Shown: positions 51,705 through 60,958 of the stretch, one piece after another
Layout: each line of letters starts with the position of its first letter
Position numbering within the stretch: position 1 is the first letter of the stretch
Source of the DNA: Cardiobacterium hominis
Lineage (GTDB): Bacteria; Pseudomonadota; Gammaproteobacteria; Cardiobacteriales; Cardiobacteriaceae
Assembly (NCBI RefSeq): GCF_900637305.1
Contig: NZ_LR134365.1
Span: 1,976,501-2,040,500 of the forward strand
Direction: 5' to 3'
Length of the DNA: 64,000 bases
Position numbers and translations under genes: made by a program
Notes under the pieces: model-generated
Databases searched by the model: none
The model's input: the letters and a program-made list of their open reading frames with translations, nothing else
Told to the model about the DNA's origin: nothing

Positions 51705-54680
51705 TCATTCGGCGGAGAGACAGTTTGCAGCATGCTGAAAAAGAAATTGCGCGAGCAATCCGCGCGGCGTGCTTTTCGGCGTATTCTTGAATACCTCCAT
51801 ATCGCCAAACACGAAAAAACTATCCTTGGCGCGCGATACCGCAACATTCAGCATACTGGGGCTGCTGTCAATAAAAGCTCCATCGGCATCTTTGCTGTAA
51901 ACGGGCGAAAAAATAACGAGCGGGCGTTCCGCGCCTTGCAAGGCGTGAATGGTGCCAACGGTCATGCTGTTTTCGCCTTGGCCAACGGCAATCCCTTTCT
52001 CGCGGCAGGCTTTGCCAATCGCCTGTACTTGCGCGCCGAAAGGCGTTACCACGCCGACGATTTGCGGCAACGGCAAGTCATAAATAGATTCCAGCGTGTC
52101 GCGTTGTGCGACAAGCCAGGCGGCAATCGCTTCCGCTTCTTCCTGATTGCGCCGGCTGCCGCCATCGGTTTGCTGGCAATGCCCGGCAATATGCAGATAG
52201 CCCATTGGCGGCAAATTATTGCTTTCTGTTTTCCTGCCGCGTTTCGGTTGCAAATTGCCCTTGTAACAAAGCGCGTTGCAATAAGCGATAATTTCATCAA
52301 AACAGCGGCGGTGTTCATAAAGAAACATCCCGCGCGCCAATTCCGGATTATAGTGATGACGGCTGCGTGTTTGCGCGATTTGCATGACACTGCCGGAGGC
52401 GACCGATTTGCCCAATTCGCATAGCGCCTGATATTGCTCGCCGTCATTTTTGCCAGCAAGTAATCCCGCCTGGCGCATATTGCCAATATCTACCGCAGGC
52501 GGCAGCGACCAAATCGGTGCGATTTGTAAAGTATCGCCAATGACCAGCGCTTTTTGCGCCAGCGCGAAAGAAGCTCCGGCAATTTCCGGGCGCACCTGCC
52601 CCGCTTCATCGACAATCAGCAAATCAGCAAAGTCATAGAGATAATCTGCTGAAAATGTATCGCCATCACGGCGGGAAACTTCCATTTCGCTGGGCAACAT
52701 GAAAAAGGTGGAGACAATACACGGCGTCAATTTCATCCGTCGCCGCCAACGCGGCTCCAGCGTTTTACGTCCCTTTTTATTTTTTTTCTTTTCCAGTTCC
52801 GGCAACAGCGCTGCCATTTCCAGCAGCCAACGTCCTTCCCAATAATGGGTCGCCAGTTGGAATATTTTGAAACGGATATGGGTATCGGCACGTGTATCGC
52901 ATTCCTGTAAATCGCATTCTGCGGCAGGCTTGCCCAGCTTTAGCGGCTGCAATACGATTTGCCACTCCTGTAATGCTTGCTGCAAATTTTGCCAGAGTTT
53001 TTTGCCACGGGCGACCTGCTCTGCTTGTATAGCCAAATGCTGCTGCAATTGCGCGGCAAGGGTTTTAATTTCTGCCTCGATGGCATCCAGCGATTGCCCT
53101 TGTGGCTCGGCATAAACGCTTGACCATATGTTTTTTAAGAATAGACGGGCGAGGCGCAGCCGCTTTTTCGCAACCGGCGGCAGCCAGGAAAAGAAGGCAT
53201 ACAAAAGCGATTCTTTAGCGCGGTAGTTTTCCCATTCATCTAGCATCGTATCCATTCTCTCTTTTTCTGTTTCGGTAGCTTTGTATTCGTGGCGAATTTG
53301 GTTCAATGCTTCCTGGTAATTCTCGCCCAATGCTTTTTTTATTACCGTGCGCGCGCGGGATAAATGCGCCCAGGCATGCTCAATATCCCGCAGTTTTAAG
53401 ACTTCTTTTTGTAATGCTTGATGCAAGGCATCCACCGCTTCTTGCACGGTAATAATAGCGGGGAAAGCATTGGCGGCGGCTTGCAGATAGGTTGCTTGCG
53501 CATGGTAAAAATATTCGTCGCTTTCGACTTGCTCGAAAAAGCTGCGCGTTTGGTATTTTCTCGCTACCGTTCCTTCTTTTTCCTTTTGTTGTGAAGGGAA
53601 ATAAGCACCAAAACTTGCTATCTCTGGCAACCAGCGCCCGGCAAAAACACCGCTGCCACGGGCGAAATCCTTGCCGAAGGCGTCGATGATGTTGGTTACT
53701 GCCTGATTGTTGGTGGAAGCGGCAACGATGACCGGCGGTTCGCTTTCCGCCAAGGCGGCTTTTGCCCAGAGGCTGGCGACCACGGAAAGCAGCAGGGTGG
53801 TTTTGCCGGTGCCGGGCGGGCCATTGACGGCGAGGATGTCGCCATGCGCGCTGCGCAATAAATGGGCGAGCGCATCGCGTTGCGCCGCTGCCAGCGGGTA
53901 TTTGTCGCTGGCGTGCGCCAGTCTTTCCGTAAAAGCGCTGTGTGCGGGCAGGCAGGGTTCGGTTGGGGCGAGGGCGGCGCGGGCATAATTGGCAAAAAGC
54001 GACGCTGCGGGTTGTGTTTTCTGCAAATGGTCGTAGAGGGCGAGGATGTGCCTGCTCGCTTTAATCATGCTTTTTTTGAGCAGATAGCCATAGTTGGCGC
54101 GCAGGTAGTTATTGCCGTTCAGCCAATCGTGGGCGACGCCATCAAGAAAGCGATGGCAATCCGCCAGCCAGCCTTGCCATTCCCGATAAAAAGATTCGTC
54201 ATCAAGCGGCTCGCCGTTTTCATCGAATTCCGGCACACCGGGAATTGGATTGCGGCTTAGCCATTCATCACGACTAGCAACGCTGCCAATGGAAAAACTG
54301 CCTTCGTCAATAGGTTCCAAAATATCGCGTGGCATAATGGTTTGCGCACTGGGATAGATTCTGCCATCGCGATATAACAGGGCAGGGGTAACGATTGGTG
54401 TAATTATTGGAGGATTGCTGTTTTCTGCCACAACACTATGCTGTAAAGGGGCGCAATAGACTTCAGGACGCAGGACGATTTCGACGAAATGGGTTTCCGC
54501 TTTTTCATCGGCAAAGTATTGCGCGATAATTTCCGCTGATGCAATACCGCTCGCCAAGGTTTCCGGTGAGAGTTGCAGAAACGCGCCGCAATCTTGCAGA
54601 CGAAATGCGCCTTTGCTGGTTTCGGCATCTGCAAGGGAATTGCGCCAGTATTGGGCGAAGGCGAGAGTTTCGGTTTGCAT
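51705..54680 (-). CDS. UPF1-like superfamily 1 helicase of unknown role
   Basis: The 991-residue protein has an N-terminal ~280 residues without known domain, then an SF1B helicase core. The core has motif I 'GPPGTGKTT' (287–295), 'IVAASTNNQAVTNIID' (Ia), a long charged insert (about residues 380–620) with coiled coil, motif II 'LLIVDEAGQ' (Asp near 691), III 'ALVIGDTLQIAP', V 'MTVGTIHALQGAERPLV' and VI 'LNVAVSRAKDSFFVFGD'. Base composition is intermediate (24/60 GC in 53281–53340), unlike the flanking GC-rich genes. It sits behind an AT-rich protease gene; together they look like an acquired module. Confidence 0.85.
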   Translation of the reverse strand: MQTETLAFAQYWRNSLADAETSKGAFRLQDCGAFLQLSPETLASGIASAEIIAQYFADEKAETHFVEIVLRPEVYCAPLQHSVVAENSNPPIITPIVTPALLYRDGRIYPSAQTIMPRDILEPIDEGSFSIGSVASRDEWLSRNPIPGVPEFDENGEPLDDESFYREWQGWLADCHRFLDGVAHDWLNGNNYLRANYGYLLKKSMIKASRHILALYDHLQKTQPAASLFANYARAALAPTEPCLPAHSAFTERLAHASDKYPLAAAQRDALAHLLRSAHGDILAVNGPPGTGKTTLLLSVVASLWAKAALAESEPPVIVAASTNNQAVTNIIDAFGKDFARGSGVFAGRWLPEIASFGAYFPSQQKEKEGTVARKYQTRSFFEQVESDEYFYHAQATYLQAAANAFPAIITVQEAVDALHQALQKEVLKLRDIEHAWAHLSRARTVIKKALGENYQEALNQIRHEYKATETEKERMDTMLDEWENYRAKESLLYAFFSWLPPVAKKRLRLARLFLKNIWSSVYAEPQGQSLDAIEAEIKTLAAQLQQHLAIQAEQVARGKKLWQNLQQALQEWQIVLQPLKLGKPAAECDLQECDTRADTHIRFKIFQLATHYWEGRWLLEMAALLPELEKKKNKKGRKTLEPRWRRRMKLTPCIVSTFFMLPSEMEVSRRDGDTFSADYLYDFADLLIVDEAGQVRPEIAGASFALAQKALVIGDTLQIAPIWSLPPAVDIGNMRQAGLLAGKNDGEQYQALCELGKSVASGSVMQIAQTRSRHHYNPELARGMFLYEHRRCFDEIIAYCNALCYKGNLQPKRGRKTESNNLPPMGYLHIAGHCQQTDGGSRRNQEEAEAIAAWLVAQRDTLESIYDLPLPQIVGVVTPFGAQVQAIGKACREKGIAVGQGENSMTVGTIHALQGAERPLVIFSPVYSKDADGAFIDSSPSMLNVAVSRAKDSFFVFGDMEVFKNTPKSTPRGLLAQFLFQHAANCLSAE

Positions 54681-54705
54681 AATGGTGTCCTTACGGCTGG
54701 GGATT

Positions 54706-54740
54706 TATACATACAGGATGAGCACTGTCCTGTATGTATA
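54706..54740. repeat. Palindrome upstream of the helicase gene
   Basis: TATACATACAGGA (54706–54718) and TCCTGTATGTATA (54728–54740) are perfectly complementary 13-base arms around TGAGCACTG. It resembles the TTTACATAC…GTATGTAAA family at 23606–23638. It lies 26 bases upstream of the helicase ATG and could act as an operator. Confidence 0.7.
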
Positions 54741-54882
54741 TGAAGCATTGTAGGCAGGTTGGGTTAGCGAGGAATTAATGTGACCTGACAAAATTGCACC
54801 TGATTTCTTATCATTGGGCTATATATTGTGTTCAAACTTAGCTTGCGAGACTGGCTTTTACAAAGAAACAAACATAATTTCT

Positions 54883-55674
54883 TTAGACAAGAGAGTTCTC
54901 TAGTTTATTTATAAGTATAAAAATAAATTTAGACCTTAAAGCCAATACTAATTTTTTGTCTGCATGTCCTTCTACCACAACTCCACAAATTTGAGCTTCA
55001 GGTAAAGTGTTGTATCTATAACTATTAGCTGTTATATTAAGCATCATAAGAGGACATCCACTTATTCCTTCAGGCTGAATATAGCTGCCAATTAATCCAT
55101 CGCTATTAACAACCTTTTTGCTATAATAATTTATTGCAAAATAATCATCTTGCTTTATTTTTAAAGATTTAAAAATATCTGAATTATAGTTAAACTTATC
55201 TAAATAAGCTAGAATTTCTATTTTTCTTTTTTTTGCTACTTTTTTATTTCTTGTATTTGGGTATCCCAAAAATATTCCATAATCATAATTGTGGCGCATG
55301 GAATCATTATAAATAAAATCTGTTAAAAAATAATTTAAATCAATACTAGATTCTAACCTTATTGCGGCCATATCAATTTTATGTTCTTTATTAAAATAAG
55401 CACTTTCCCCTCTAATAGGTATTAATCTATTTAAAGTCCCAATATATAAATTAGTACTTTCCAGATGTTCTAAAACATGATGAGCTGTTATTAAATATTT
55501 AATTTTATCTTTTTCTACAATAAAACAACTCCCAATATGTTCCGGTTCTTTATGTTCATTCGCCCCATATATTGGATATACAGCATTTGAATATTTTTGA
55601 AGAATATGATTTTCGCATTCCTTAAAATATTGATCTATAAGTTCATCATTGGTTTTGACGATTCTATCAGACAT
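54883..55674 (-). CDS. Trypsin-like serine protease, AT-rich gene
   Basis: The 263-residue protein (MSDRIVKTNDELID) has no signal peptide. A chymotrypsin-type triad is readable: His66 in 'LITAHHVLEH', Asp101 in 'HKIDMAAIRL' and Ser205 in 'EGISGCPLMM'. The start at 55674 has GGAG five bases upstream; an in-frame ATG at 55692 would add six residues. Composition is strikingly AT-rich (12/60 GC in 55201–55260; 16/60 in 55501–55560) compared with its neighbours, a sign of recent transfer. It is followed on the same strand by the helicase. The protein appears cytoplasmic. Confidence 0.85.
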   Translation of the reverse strand: MSDRIVKTNDELIDQYFKECENHILQKYSNAVYPIYGANEHKEPEHIGSCFIVEKDKIKYLITAHHVLEHLESTNLYIGTLNRLIPIRGESAYFNKEHKIDMAAIRLESSIDLNYFLTDFIYNDSMRHNYDYGIFLGYPNTRNKKVAKKRKIEILAYLDKFNYNSDIFKSLKIKQDDYFAINYYSKKVVNSDGLIGSYIQPEGISGCPLMMLNITANSYRYNTLPEAQICGVVVEGHADKKLVLALRSKFIFILINKLENSLV

Positions 55675-55707
55675 ATCAACTCCTAAAAACAATCAAATAA
55701 TAAAACT

Positions 55708-57222
55708 TCACCTTTGCACCTCTCCCCAATCCTGCTCGAAGTAACTCACCAGTTTTTGGGTGTTGAGGTAATTCGGCTCGACTTCTCGGCGTGCCATGTC
55801 AGGCGGGAAGCGGAACATTTCCGCCGCGGTTTCGCCGTTGAGGTAACGGGTGGGCACGTCGAAATGGCGCGGCACGGGGAAGTTGTCCGCGCGTGCTGCG
55901 AGGACGTAGCCCCATTCGCCAAAGGATGGCACGTAAACGTGATACGGCGCGGTGTAGAGGTTTGCCGCTTCCAGCGTTGCCACCACCGACCAGTAGGCGT
56001 TTGGCGCGAAGTAGGGCGAGGTGGATTGTACGACGAGGTAGCCATCGGGCGCGAGGTGGCGCGCGACGAGGCGGTACATCGGCACGGAGTAGAGTTTGCC
56101 GAGGGAGAAGTTGGAGGGGTCGGGCAGGTCAATGATGATGACGTCGTACTCGCCGCGGTTTTCTTCCAGCCATTGCGCGGCGTCGGCGTTGATGACGCGC
56201 AGTTTCGGGTGGTTGAGCGCGCCATTATTGAGCGCGGTCAGGGTGGCGGAGCTGGCGAAGGTGCGGGTCATTTCCGCGTCCAAATCGACGAGGGTGATGT
56301 CTTGAACCTGCGGATATTTCAGCACTTCGCGCGCAGCCAGCCCGTCGCCGCCGCCGAGGATGAGGACGCGCGCGGGCGAACGAGCCATTTGCATCGCGGG
56401 CAGCACCAGCGCTTCGTGGTAGCGCGCTTCGTCGCGCGAGGAGAATTGCAGGTTGCCGTTCAGGTAAAGGCGGGTGTCGTCTTTCCAGCGGGTGATGACC
56501 AGGCGCTGGTAGGGGGTGTGGCGTTCGTAAACGACGGGGTCGCCGTAGTAGTGCTGTTCGGCGAAGGCGGTGATGCGGTTGGCGGCGAGGAAAGCGATGG
56601 CGAGCGCGGCGAGGACGAGCCAGGCGCGCAGGCAGAGGGCGGGGTAACGCGGCAGTTGGCGGCGGAAGACGCGCGCGGTGAGCAGGGCGACGGCGGCGTT
56701 CAGGATGCCAAAGAAGAGCGCCGAGCGCGCCATGCCGAGATGCGGCGCGAGCAGCAGCGGAAAGAGGAGGGAGACGGCGAGCGCGCCAAGGTAGTCGAAG
56801 GTCAGCACGCGGGCGACGAGGTCGGCAAACGCCGCCTGTTCGCGGTGCAGGACGCGCATCACCAGCGGGATTTCCATGCCGACGATGATGCCGGTGATGA
56901 GGACGAAGGCGTAGAGCAAGCTGCGGAAGGGCGCGGCGGCGAGGCCAAAGGCGACGAATAGTGCCAGCGCGGAGAGGCCGCCGATGATGCCCACCAGCAA
57001 TTCGATTTCGATGAAACGGGTGAGCGCGTCTTCGTCTTTGATGTAGCGGGTGAGGTGCGCGCCGATGCCCATGGAAAAGAGATACAGGCCGATGATGCTG
57101 GAGAATTGCAGGATGCTGTCGCCCAAGAGGTAGCTGGCGAGCGCGGCGATGATGAGTTCGTAGGCAAGGCCGCAACTGGCGACGATAAAGACGGAGATGA
57201 TGAGGGTGCGCTGGTTTTTCAT
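55708..57222 (-). CDS. Membrane-anchored spermidine synthase-like protein (polyamine aminopropyltransferase)
   Basis: In this 504-residue protein, the N-terminal ~215 residues hold about seven membrane helices ('SSIIGLYLFSMGIGAHLTRY', 'GIIVGMEIPLVMRVLHREQ'). The C-terminal half is a spermidine synthase domain with 'YGDPVVYERHTPYQRLVITRW', 'LYLNGNLQFSSRDEARYHEALVLPAM', the SAM-binding 'VLILGGGDGLAAREVLKYP' and 'DVIIIDLPDPSNFSLGKLYS'. Such TM-fused enzymes occur in clusters with DUF350, DUF4178, SPFH and FAD proteins. The AdoMet decarboxylase gene that usually accompanies them is not in the window. Confidence 0.87.
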   Translation of the reverse strand: MKNQRTLIISVFIVASCGLAYELIIAALASYLLGDSILQFSSIIGLYLFSMGIGAHLTRYIKDEDALTRFIEIELLVGIIGGLSALALFVAFGLAAAPFRSLLYAFVLITGIIVGMEIPLVMRVLHREQAAFADLVARVLTFDYLGALAVSLLFPLLLAPHLGMARSALFFGILNAAVALLTARVFRRQLPRYPALCLRAWLVLAALAIAFLAANRITAFAEQHYYGDPVVYERHTPYQRLVITRWKDDTRLYLNGNLQFSSRDEARYHEALVLPAMQMARSPARVLILGGGDGLAAREVLKYPQVQDITLVDLDAEMTRTFASSATLTALNNGALNHPKLRVINADAAQWLEENRGEYDVIIIDLPDPSNFSLGKLYSVPMYRLVARHLAPDGYLVVQSTSPYFAPNAYWSVVATLEAANLYTAPYHVYVPSFGEWGYVLAARADNFPVPRHFDVPTRYLNGETAAEMFRFPPDMARREVEPNYLNTQKLVSYFEQDWGEVQR

Positions 57223-57335
57223 GGTTGCGATGGTTTTATTTTTAGTCTGGCTATTTTATGGGTCATCAGCGTGTTTTTATTCCATAAGGTGCGGGCGCAT
57301 ATTTCGGTATTTGTTTTCTGTAGCGGTATGTAAAG

Positions 57336-57353
57336 GGTGCGCCCAGGCGCGCC
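57336..57353. repeat. GGTGCGCC/GGCGCGCC imperfect palindrome
   Basis: GGTGCGCC-CA-GGCGCGCC, upstream of the spermidine synthase gene, is one base off the perfect copies at 33265–33282 and 57390–57407. Confidence 0.55.
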
Positions 57354-57389
57354 TATCGTTATTATTCTTCGATAAAATGTAATGCAATA

Positions 57390-57407
57390 GGTGCGCCTTG
57401 GCGCACC
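57390..57407. repeat. GGTGCGCC/GGCGCACC palindrome
   Basis: GGTGCGCC-TT-GGCGCACC, the inverted orientation of the copy at 33265–33282. It lies between the DUF4878 lipoprotein and the spermidine synthase gene. Confidence 0.65.
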
Positions 57408-57439
57408 GTTTCATAATGAGGTTTTGATTCAAGGATTTT

Positions 57440-57856
57440 TTATTCCCCCGCACGCCATTTGCCATCAATTTTAATCAGCGGAATAGCATCTTGTTTGCTA
57501 TTGCCGTCTTTCATTTTGATGGTGAAGGATACACGCGCCTTGTCGCCGTCGTCGTTGTAGGAGACTTCGTGGATAATCACGCGCTCAAAGCCTTTGGCTT
57601 TTTCCATTTCGGCGCGCATGTCTTTCGTCGCGGCGCGCATTTTTTCTTTGATTTCGTTTTCGGAAAGGTTCTGTTTTTTGAGGAGCTCGGGCGAGAAGTA
57701 GGTCATGGCGATGACTTTTTCGACGTCGCCATTGAGCGTTTCGTTCACATAGGTTTTGATAAATTCAGCCGGGTCGCTGCTGGGCTGGCTGTCGCCGCAA
57801 GCGGCGATAATAAAGGCAGCAAGGGTGAGCGCGAGCGCGTGCAGGGTGTTTTTCAT
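57440..57856 (-). CDS. DUF4878-type lipoprotein
   Basis: The 138-residue product has lipobox 'IIAAC' (Cys near residue 20). The mature part has an NTF2-like pattern: 'PAEFIKTYVNETLNGDVEKVIAMTYF', 'KMRAATKDMRAEMEKAKGFERVIIHEVSY', 'KARVSFTIKMKDGNSKQDAIPLIKIDGKWRAG', which is that of DUF4878. The function is unknown; it is probably an outer- or inner-membrane-anchored periplasmic protein. It is divergent from the DUF350 gene. Confidence 0.8.
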   Translation of the reverse strand: MKNTLHALALTLAAFIIAACGDSQPSSDPAEFIKTYVNETLNGDVEKVIAMTYFSPELLKKQNLSENEIKEKMRAATKDMRAEMEKAKGFERVIIHEVSYNDDGDKARVSFTIKMKDGNSKQDAIPLIKIDGKWRAGE

Positions 57857-58052
57857 CGGTTACTCCAAGTATCAAGGCAGGATTGCGGCGCGGATGATAG
57901 CGCATTCTGCGCGCAGCCGCGACGGACCGCCCTCCCCTGCCGCCGTTTCCTGTCCGTCGGCCACGCGTGATTGCCACGTCGCAATCTGCCCGCACCGCCG
58001 CGCGTTTTCTGCCATAATTCCGCTATCTTTCCGCTTGAAAAAAGGAGCTTCC

Positions 58053-58454
58053 ATGCATATTTCTCCGGGTGAGTACTGGCTCTATTTGCAGTACATGGCG
58101 CTGGCGGTGGCGATGGTGTTTGCCTTCGCCGCAGTCTATTTGCATTGCACGCCGCCAGCCGAGTTGCGGCTGATTCGCGAGGAGGGCAACGTCGCCTGTG
58201 CGTTGTCGTTTGGCGGGGCGCTGGTCGGTTTTTGTCTGGCGCTCGCTGCCAGCATTCGGCAGAGCGTGCAGGTGCCGGATTTTGTGTTGTGGGGGCTAGC
58301 CGCCGCCGTGGTGCAGATTCTGGTTTATTTTGTCGCGACCCGTTTTGTGAAGGATGCGAGCGCCGCGCTCGCCCGCAATAATGTCGCCGTTGGCGCGTTT
58401 TTGGGCGCGGTATCGGTATCGATTGGGCTGCTCAATGCCGCCTGTTTGAGTTAG
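58053..58454 (+). CDS. DUF350 (YjfL-type) membrane protein
   Basis: The 133-residue protein has four membrane helices. Conserved DUF350 features are 'RLIREEGNVACALSFGGALVGFCLALAASI' and 'FVATRFVKDASAALARNNVAVGAFLGAVSVSIGLLNAAC'. DUF350 proteins accompany PspA/SPFH/DUF4178 and spermidine-synthase-like genes in envelope-stress clusters. AAAGGAG precedes the ATG. It starts an operon with the SPFH and DUF4178 genes. Confidence 0.88.
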   Translation: MHISPGEYWLYLQYMALAVAMVFAFAAVYLHCTPPAELRLIREEGNVACALSFGGALVGFCLALAASIRQSVQVPDFVLWGLAAAVVQILVYFVATRFVKDASAALARNNVAVGAFLGAVSVSIGLLNAACLS

Positions 58455-58464
58455 GAGGTTTGTT

Positions 58465-59460
58465 ATGTTTGGTTTTATCCGTAAGCAGTTTATTGATGTC
58501 ATCGAGTGGCCGAATCCGGGCGATGACACCTTGATGTGGCGTTTTCCCGCCGAGGATCAGGAGATTCAGACTGGCGCGACGCTCGTCGTGCGCGAGTCGC
58601 AGCAGGCGCTGTTCGTTGATGAGGGCAAGACGGCCGACCTGTTCGGCGCAGGCACGCATTTGCTGACCACGCAAACGCTGCCGTTGCTCACCAACCTCAA
58701 GAATTGGGACAAGTTTTTCGCCTCGCCTTTCAAATCGGATGTTTATTTTTTCAACCTGCGCCAGCAGTTGGGGCGGCGTTGGGGCACGGCGCAACCGGTA
58801 ACGGTGCGCGATAGCGAGTTTGGCGTGGTGCAACTGCGCGCCTTTGGCATGTACGACTACCGCATCAGCGACCCGGCGAAGCTCTTCAGCGAGGTGACGG
58901 GCGTCGTCGCGCAGTACAGCCGCGAAGCACTCGACGAACCGCTGCGCAATGTGGTGATGACGCGCCTTGCCAGCGTTTTCGGCTCCTCCGGCATCGCCTT
59001 CCTCGACATGGCAGCCAATCAGGTGTTGCTGTCGCAGAAGATGGCAGAGCTGCTCGCCCCCGATTTTGCCCGCCTGGGGCTCACGCTGGAGCGCTTCAGC
59101 GTGGAAAGCGTTACCCTGCCGGAAGCCATTCAGAAAGCGCTGGATGAGCGCATCTCGATGGGCGTCGTCGGCGATCTGAACCGCTACACCCAATACCAGG
59201 CGGCGTCTGCCATACCGCTCGCCGCGCAGAACGAAGGCGGCCTCGCGGGCATTGGCGCCGGTGTCGGCGTTGGCGCGGCAATCGGTCAGGCAATGGCGAC
59301 GAATATGAATGCCGCCCCCGCCGCCGCACCGCAGACAACGGGCAACAACGATCCGCAGGCGCGCCTGGCGCAACTCAAAGCCTTGCTCGACCAGGGGCTG
59401 ATTACCGCCGAGGATTACGAAAAAGCCAAGGCGGAAGTGCTGAAACAGCTGATTGGCTGA
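58465..59460 (+). CDS. SPFH domain protein with C-terminal SHOCT domain
   Basis: In this 331-residue protein, the N-terminal two thirds is an SPFH/virion-core-like domain ('IEWPNPGDDTLMWRFPAEDQEIQTGATLVVRESQQALFV' and 'YDYRISDPAKLFSEVTGVVAQYSREALDEPLRNVV'). A Gly/Ala-rich linker ('GLAGIGAGVGVGAAIGQAMA') follows, and the SHOCT domain 'ARLAQLKALLDQGLITAEDYEKAKAEVLKQL' closes the protein. SPFH proteins oligomerise on membranes to form microdomains. AGGAGG precedes the ATG, and DUF4178 follows after one base. Confidence 0.88.
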   Translation: MFGFIRKQFIDVIEWPNPGDDTLMWRFPAEDQEIQTGATLVVRESQQALFVDEGKTADLFGAGTHLLTTQTLPLLTNLKNWDKFFASPFKSDVYFFNLRQQLGRRWGTAQPVTVRDSEFGVVQLRAFGMYDYRISDPAKLFSEVTGVVAQYSREALDEPLRNVVMTRLASVFGSSGIAFLDMAANQVLLSQKMAELLAPDFARLGLTLERFSVESVTLPEAIQKALDERISMGVVGDLNRYTQYQAASAIPLAAQNEGGLAGIGAGVGVGAAIGQAMATNMNAAPAAAPQTTGNNDPQARLAQLKALLDQGLITAEDYEKAKAEVLKQLIG

Positions 59461-59461
59461 C

Positions 59462-60946
59462 ATGGCCGCGCCGCTTTTTCATACCGACTGCCCCAGCTGC
59501 GGCGCGCCGGTGCGCAGCATGAGCGCCAGCGCGGTAACGCTGGTGTGCAGCTACTGCCACAGCCTGCTCATCCGCGAGGGCGAAACGCTGCGTGATAGCG
59601 GCGAAGACAGCGCGCTGCTGGAAGACTTCAGCCCGCTGCAAATCGGCACCAGCGGCGTGTTTAACAAACAGCCGTTCACCCTGGTGGGCCGCTTGCAGGC
59701 GCGCTACGACGCGGGCGTCTGGAACGAATGGTACCTGCTCTTTGCCGACGGCAGCGACGGCTGGCTTGCCGAAGCGGGCGACCAGTACGTACTGACCCGT
59801 CCGGTGGCAGCGACAGAAACGCCGCCCGCATTTGCCAGCCTGCGCGCTGGCAGCAGCCGCTTCACCTTCCACGGCAAAGCCTTCATCGCCGCCGACGTGC
59901 GCGACATCACCCTGGAGCGCGCCGCCGCCGAAGGCGAACTGCCCTTCCGCTTCAGCGGCACGCGGCAAAACCGTGTCGCCGACTTCCGCTACGGCGGCGA
60001 ATTTCTCACCGTCGATTACGCCGACGAGCCGCCGGAAATCTTCGCCGGGCAGGGCGTGGCACTCGCCGACCTCAAACTGCAAAACACTCGCAGCGACACA
60101 CAAATCATCGAGACCGCAGGCAAACTGAAAGGCAGCCGCGCGAGCGGCAACTGCCCGCATTGCGGCAGCCCAGTCGAATGGATAAACGGCCTGACCGGCA
60201 CCATCCTCTGCCCGTCCTGCGGTAGCGACCTCGCCAGCAACGACAAAGGCTTGGCGTTACGGCAAAAAAGCGCGCGCCGCGCCGCCAGCGAAGCGCATAC
60301 TCTGCCGCTTGGCGCGGAGGCGACCATACACAACGTGCGCTACACCCTGATTGGCGTCGTACACAAAACAGAAACAGGCGAAGACAGCGGCTGGACAGAA
60401 TACCTGCTCTACGCGCCGCAGGAAGGCTTCGCCTGGCTGACCGAGACCGACGACGGCGAATGGAGCTTCGCACAAACCCTAAACGAATGGCCGCTGCTTG
60501 ACCGCAGCGGCGACCCGCTCGGCAAGCGCAAACTCTACGACTACCAAAGCCGGGTAGAAAGCGCGGCGGGCGCGTTCTACTGGCATATCCAGCCGGGCGA
60601 CACCCTGCAACACCGCGACTACGGCCGCGATGACGACAAACTCTGCGCCGAACAAAGCGCGCAAGAACTCTCCTGGAGCCGCAACCTGAGCGTCACGCCG
60701 GAACAAATCGAAAAATGGTTCGGGCGGAAAATCGCCACGGCAGGCGGCGCGGGCAGCAGCGGCGTGTTTGGCGTCATGATCATCATCTACATCATCCTCA
60801 ACATCCCCGCCTGGCTGATGATGGATGCCGACAGCGTCGTCTCCTCGCTGATCATATCCGGCATCGCCATCGTTGGCCTCGCCCGCCTCGGCAGGCGCGG
60901 CGACTGGCGCGACGTCTTCAAATCGGACAAAGACGACGATGACTAA
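59462..60946 (+). CDS. Membrane protein with two zinc-ribbon/DUF4178 units
   Basis: The 494-residue protein contains the same unit twice. The first has the zinc ribbon 'CPSCGAP…CSYCHS' at ~10–40 and a DUF4178 domain ('FTLVGRLQARYDAGVWNEWYLLFADGSDGWLAE'). The second has the ribbon 'CPHCGSP…CPSCGS' near residue 230 and 'YTLIGVVHKTETGEDSGWTEYLLYAPQEGFAWLTE'. Two C-terminal membrane helices ('VFGVMIIIYIILNIPAWLMM' and 'SLIISGIAIVGLARLG') and an acidic tail follow. In related clusters the two units are often separate genes. ATG 59462 is used; a TTG at 59453 is possible. Confidence 0.85.
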   Translation: MAAPLFHTDCPSCGAPVRSMSASAVTLVCSYCHSLLIREGETLRDSGEDSALLEDFSPLQIGTSGVFNKQPFTLVGRLQARYDAGVWNEWYLLFADGSDGWLAEAGDQYVLTRPVAATETPPAFASLRAGSSRFTFHGKAFIAADVRDITLERAAAEGELPFRFSGTRQNRVADFRYGGEFLTVDYADEPPEIFAGQGVALADLKLQNTRSDTQIIETAGKLKGSRASGNCPHCGSPVEWINGLTGTILCPSCGSDLASNDKGLALRQKSARRAASEAHTLPLGAEATIHNVRYTLIGVVHKTETGEDSGWTEYLLYAPQEGFAWLTETDDGEWSFAQTLNEWPLLDRSGDPLGKRKLYDYQSRVESAAGAFYWHIQPGDTLQHRDYGRDDDKLCAEQSAQELSWSRNLSVTPEQIEKWFGRKIATAGGAGSSGVFGVMIIIYIILNIPAWLMMDADSVVSSLIISGIAIVGLARLGRRGDWRDVFKSDKDDDD

Positions 60947-60958
60947 CCGGGGCAGCAC

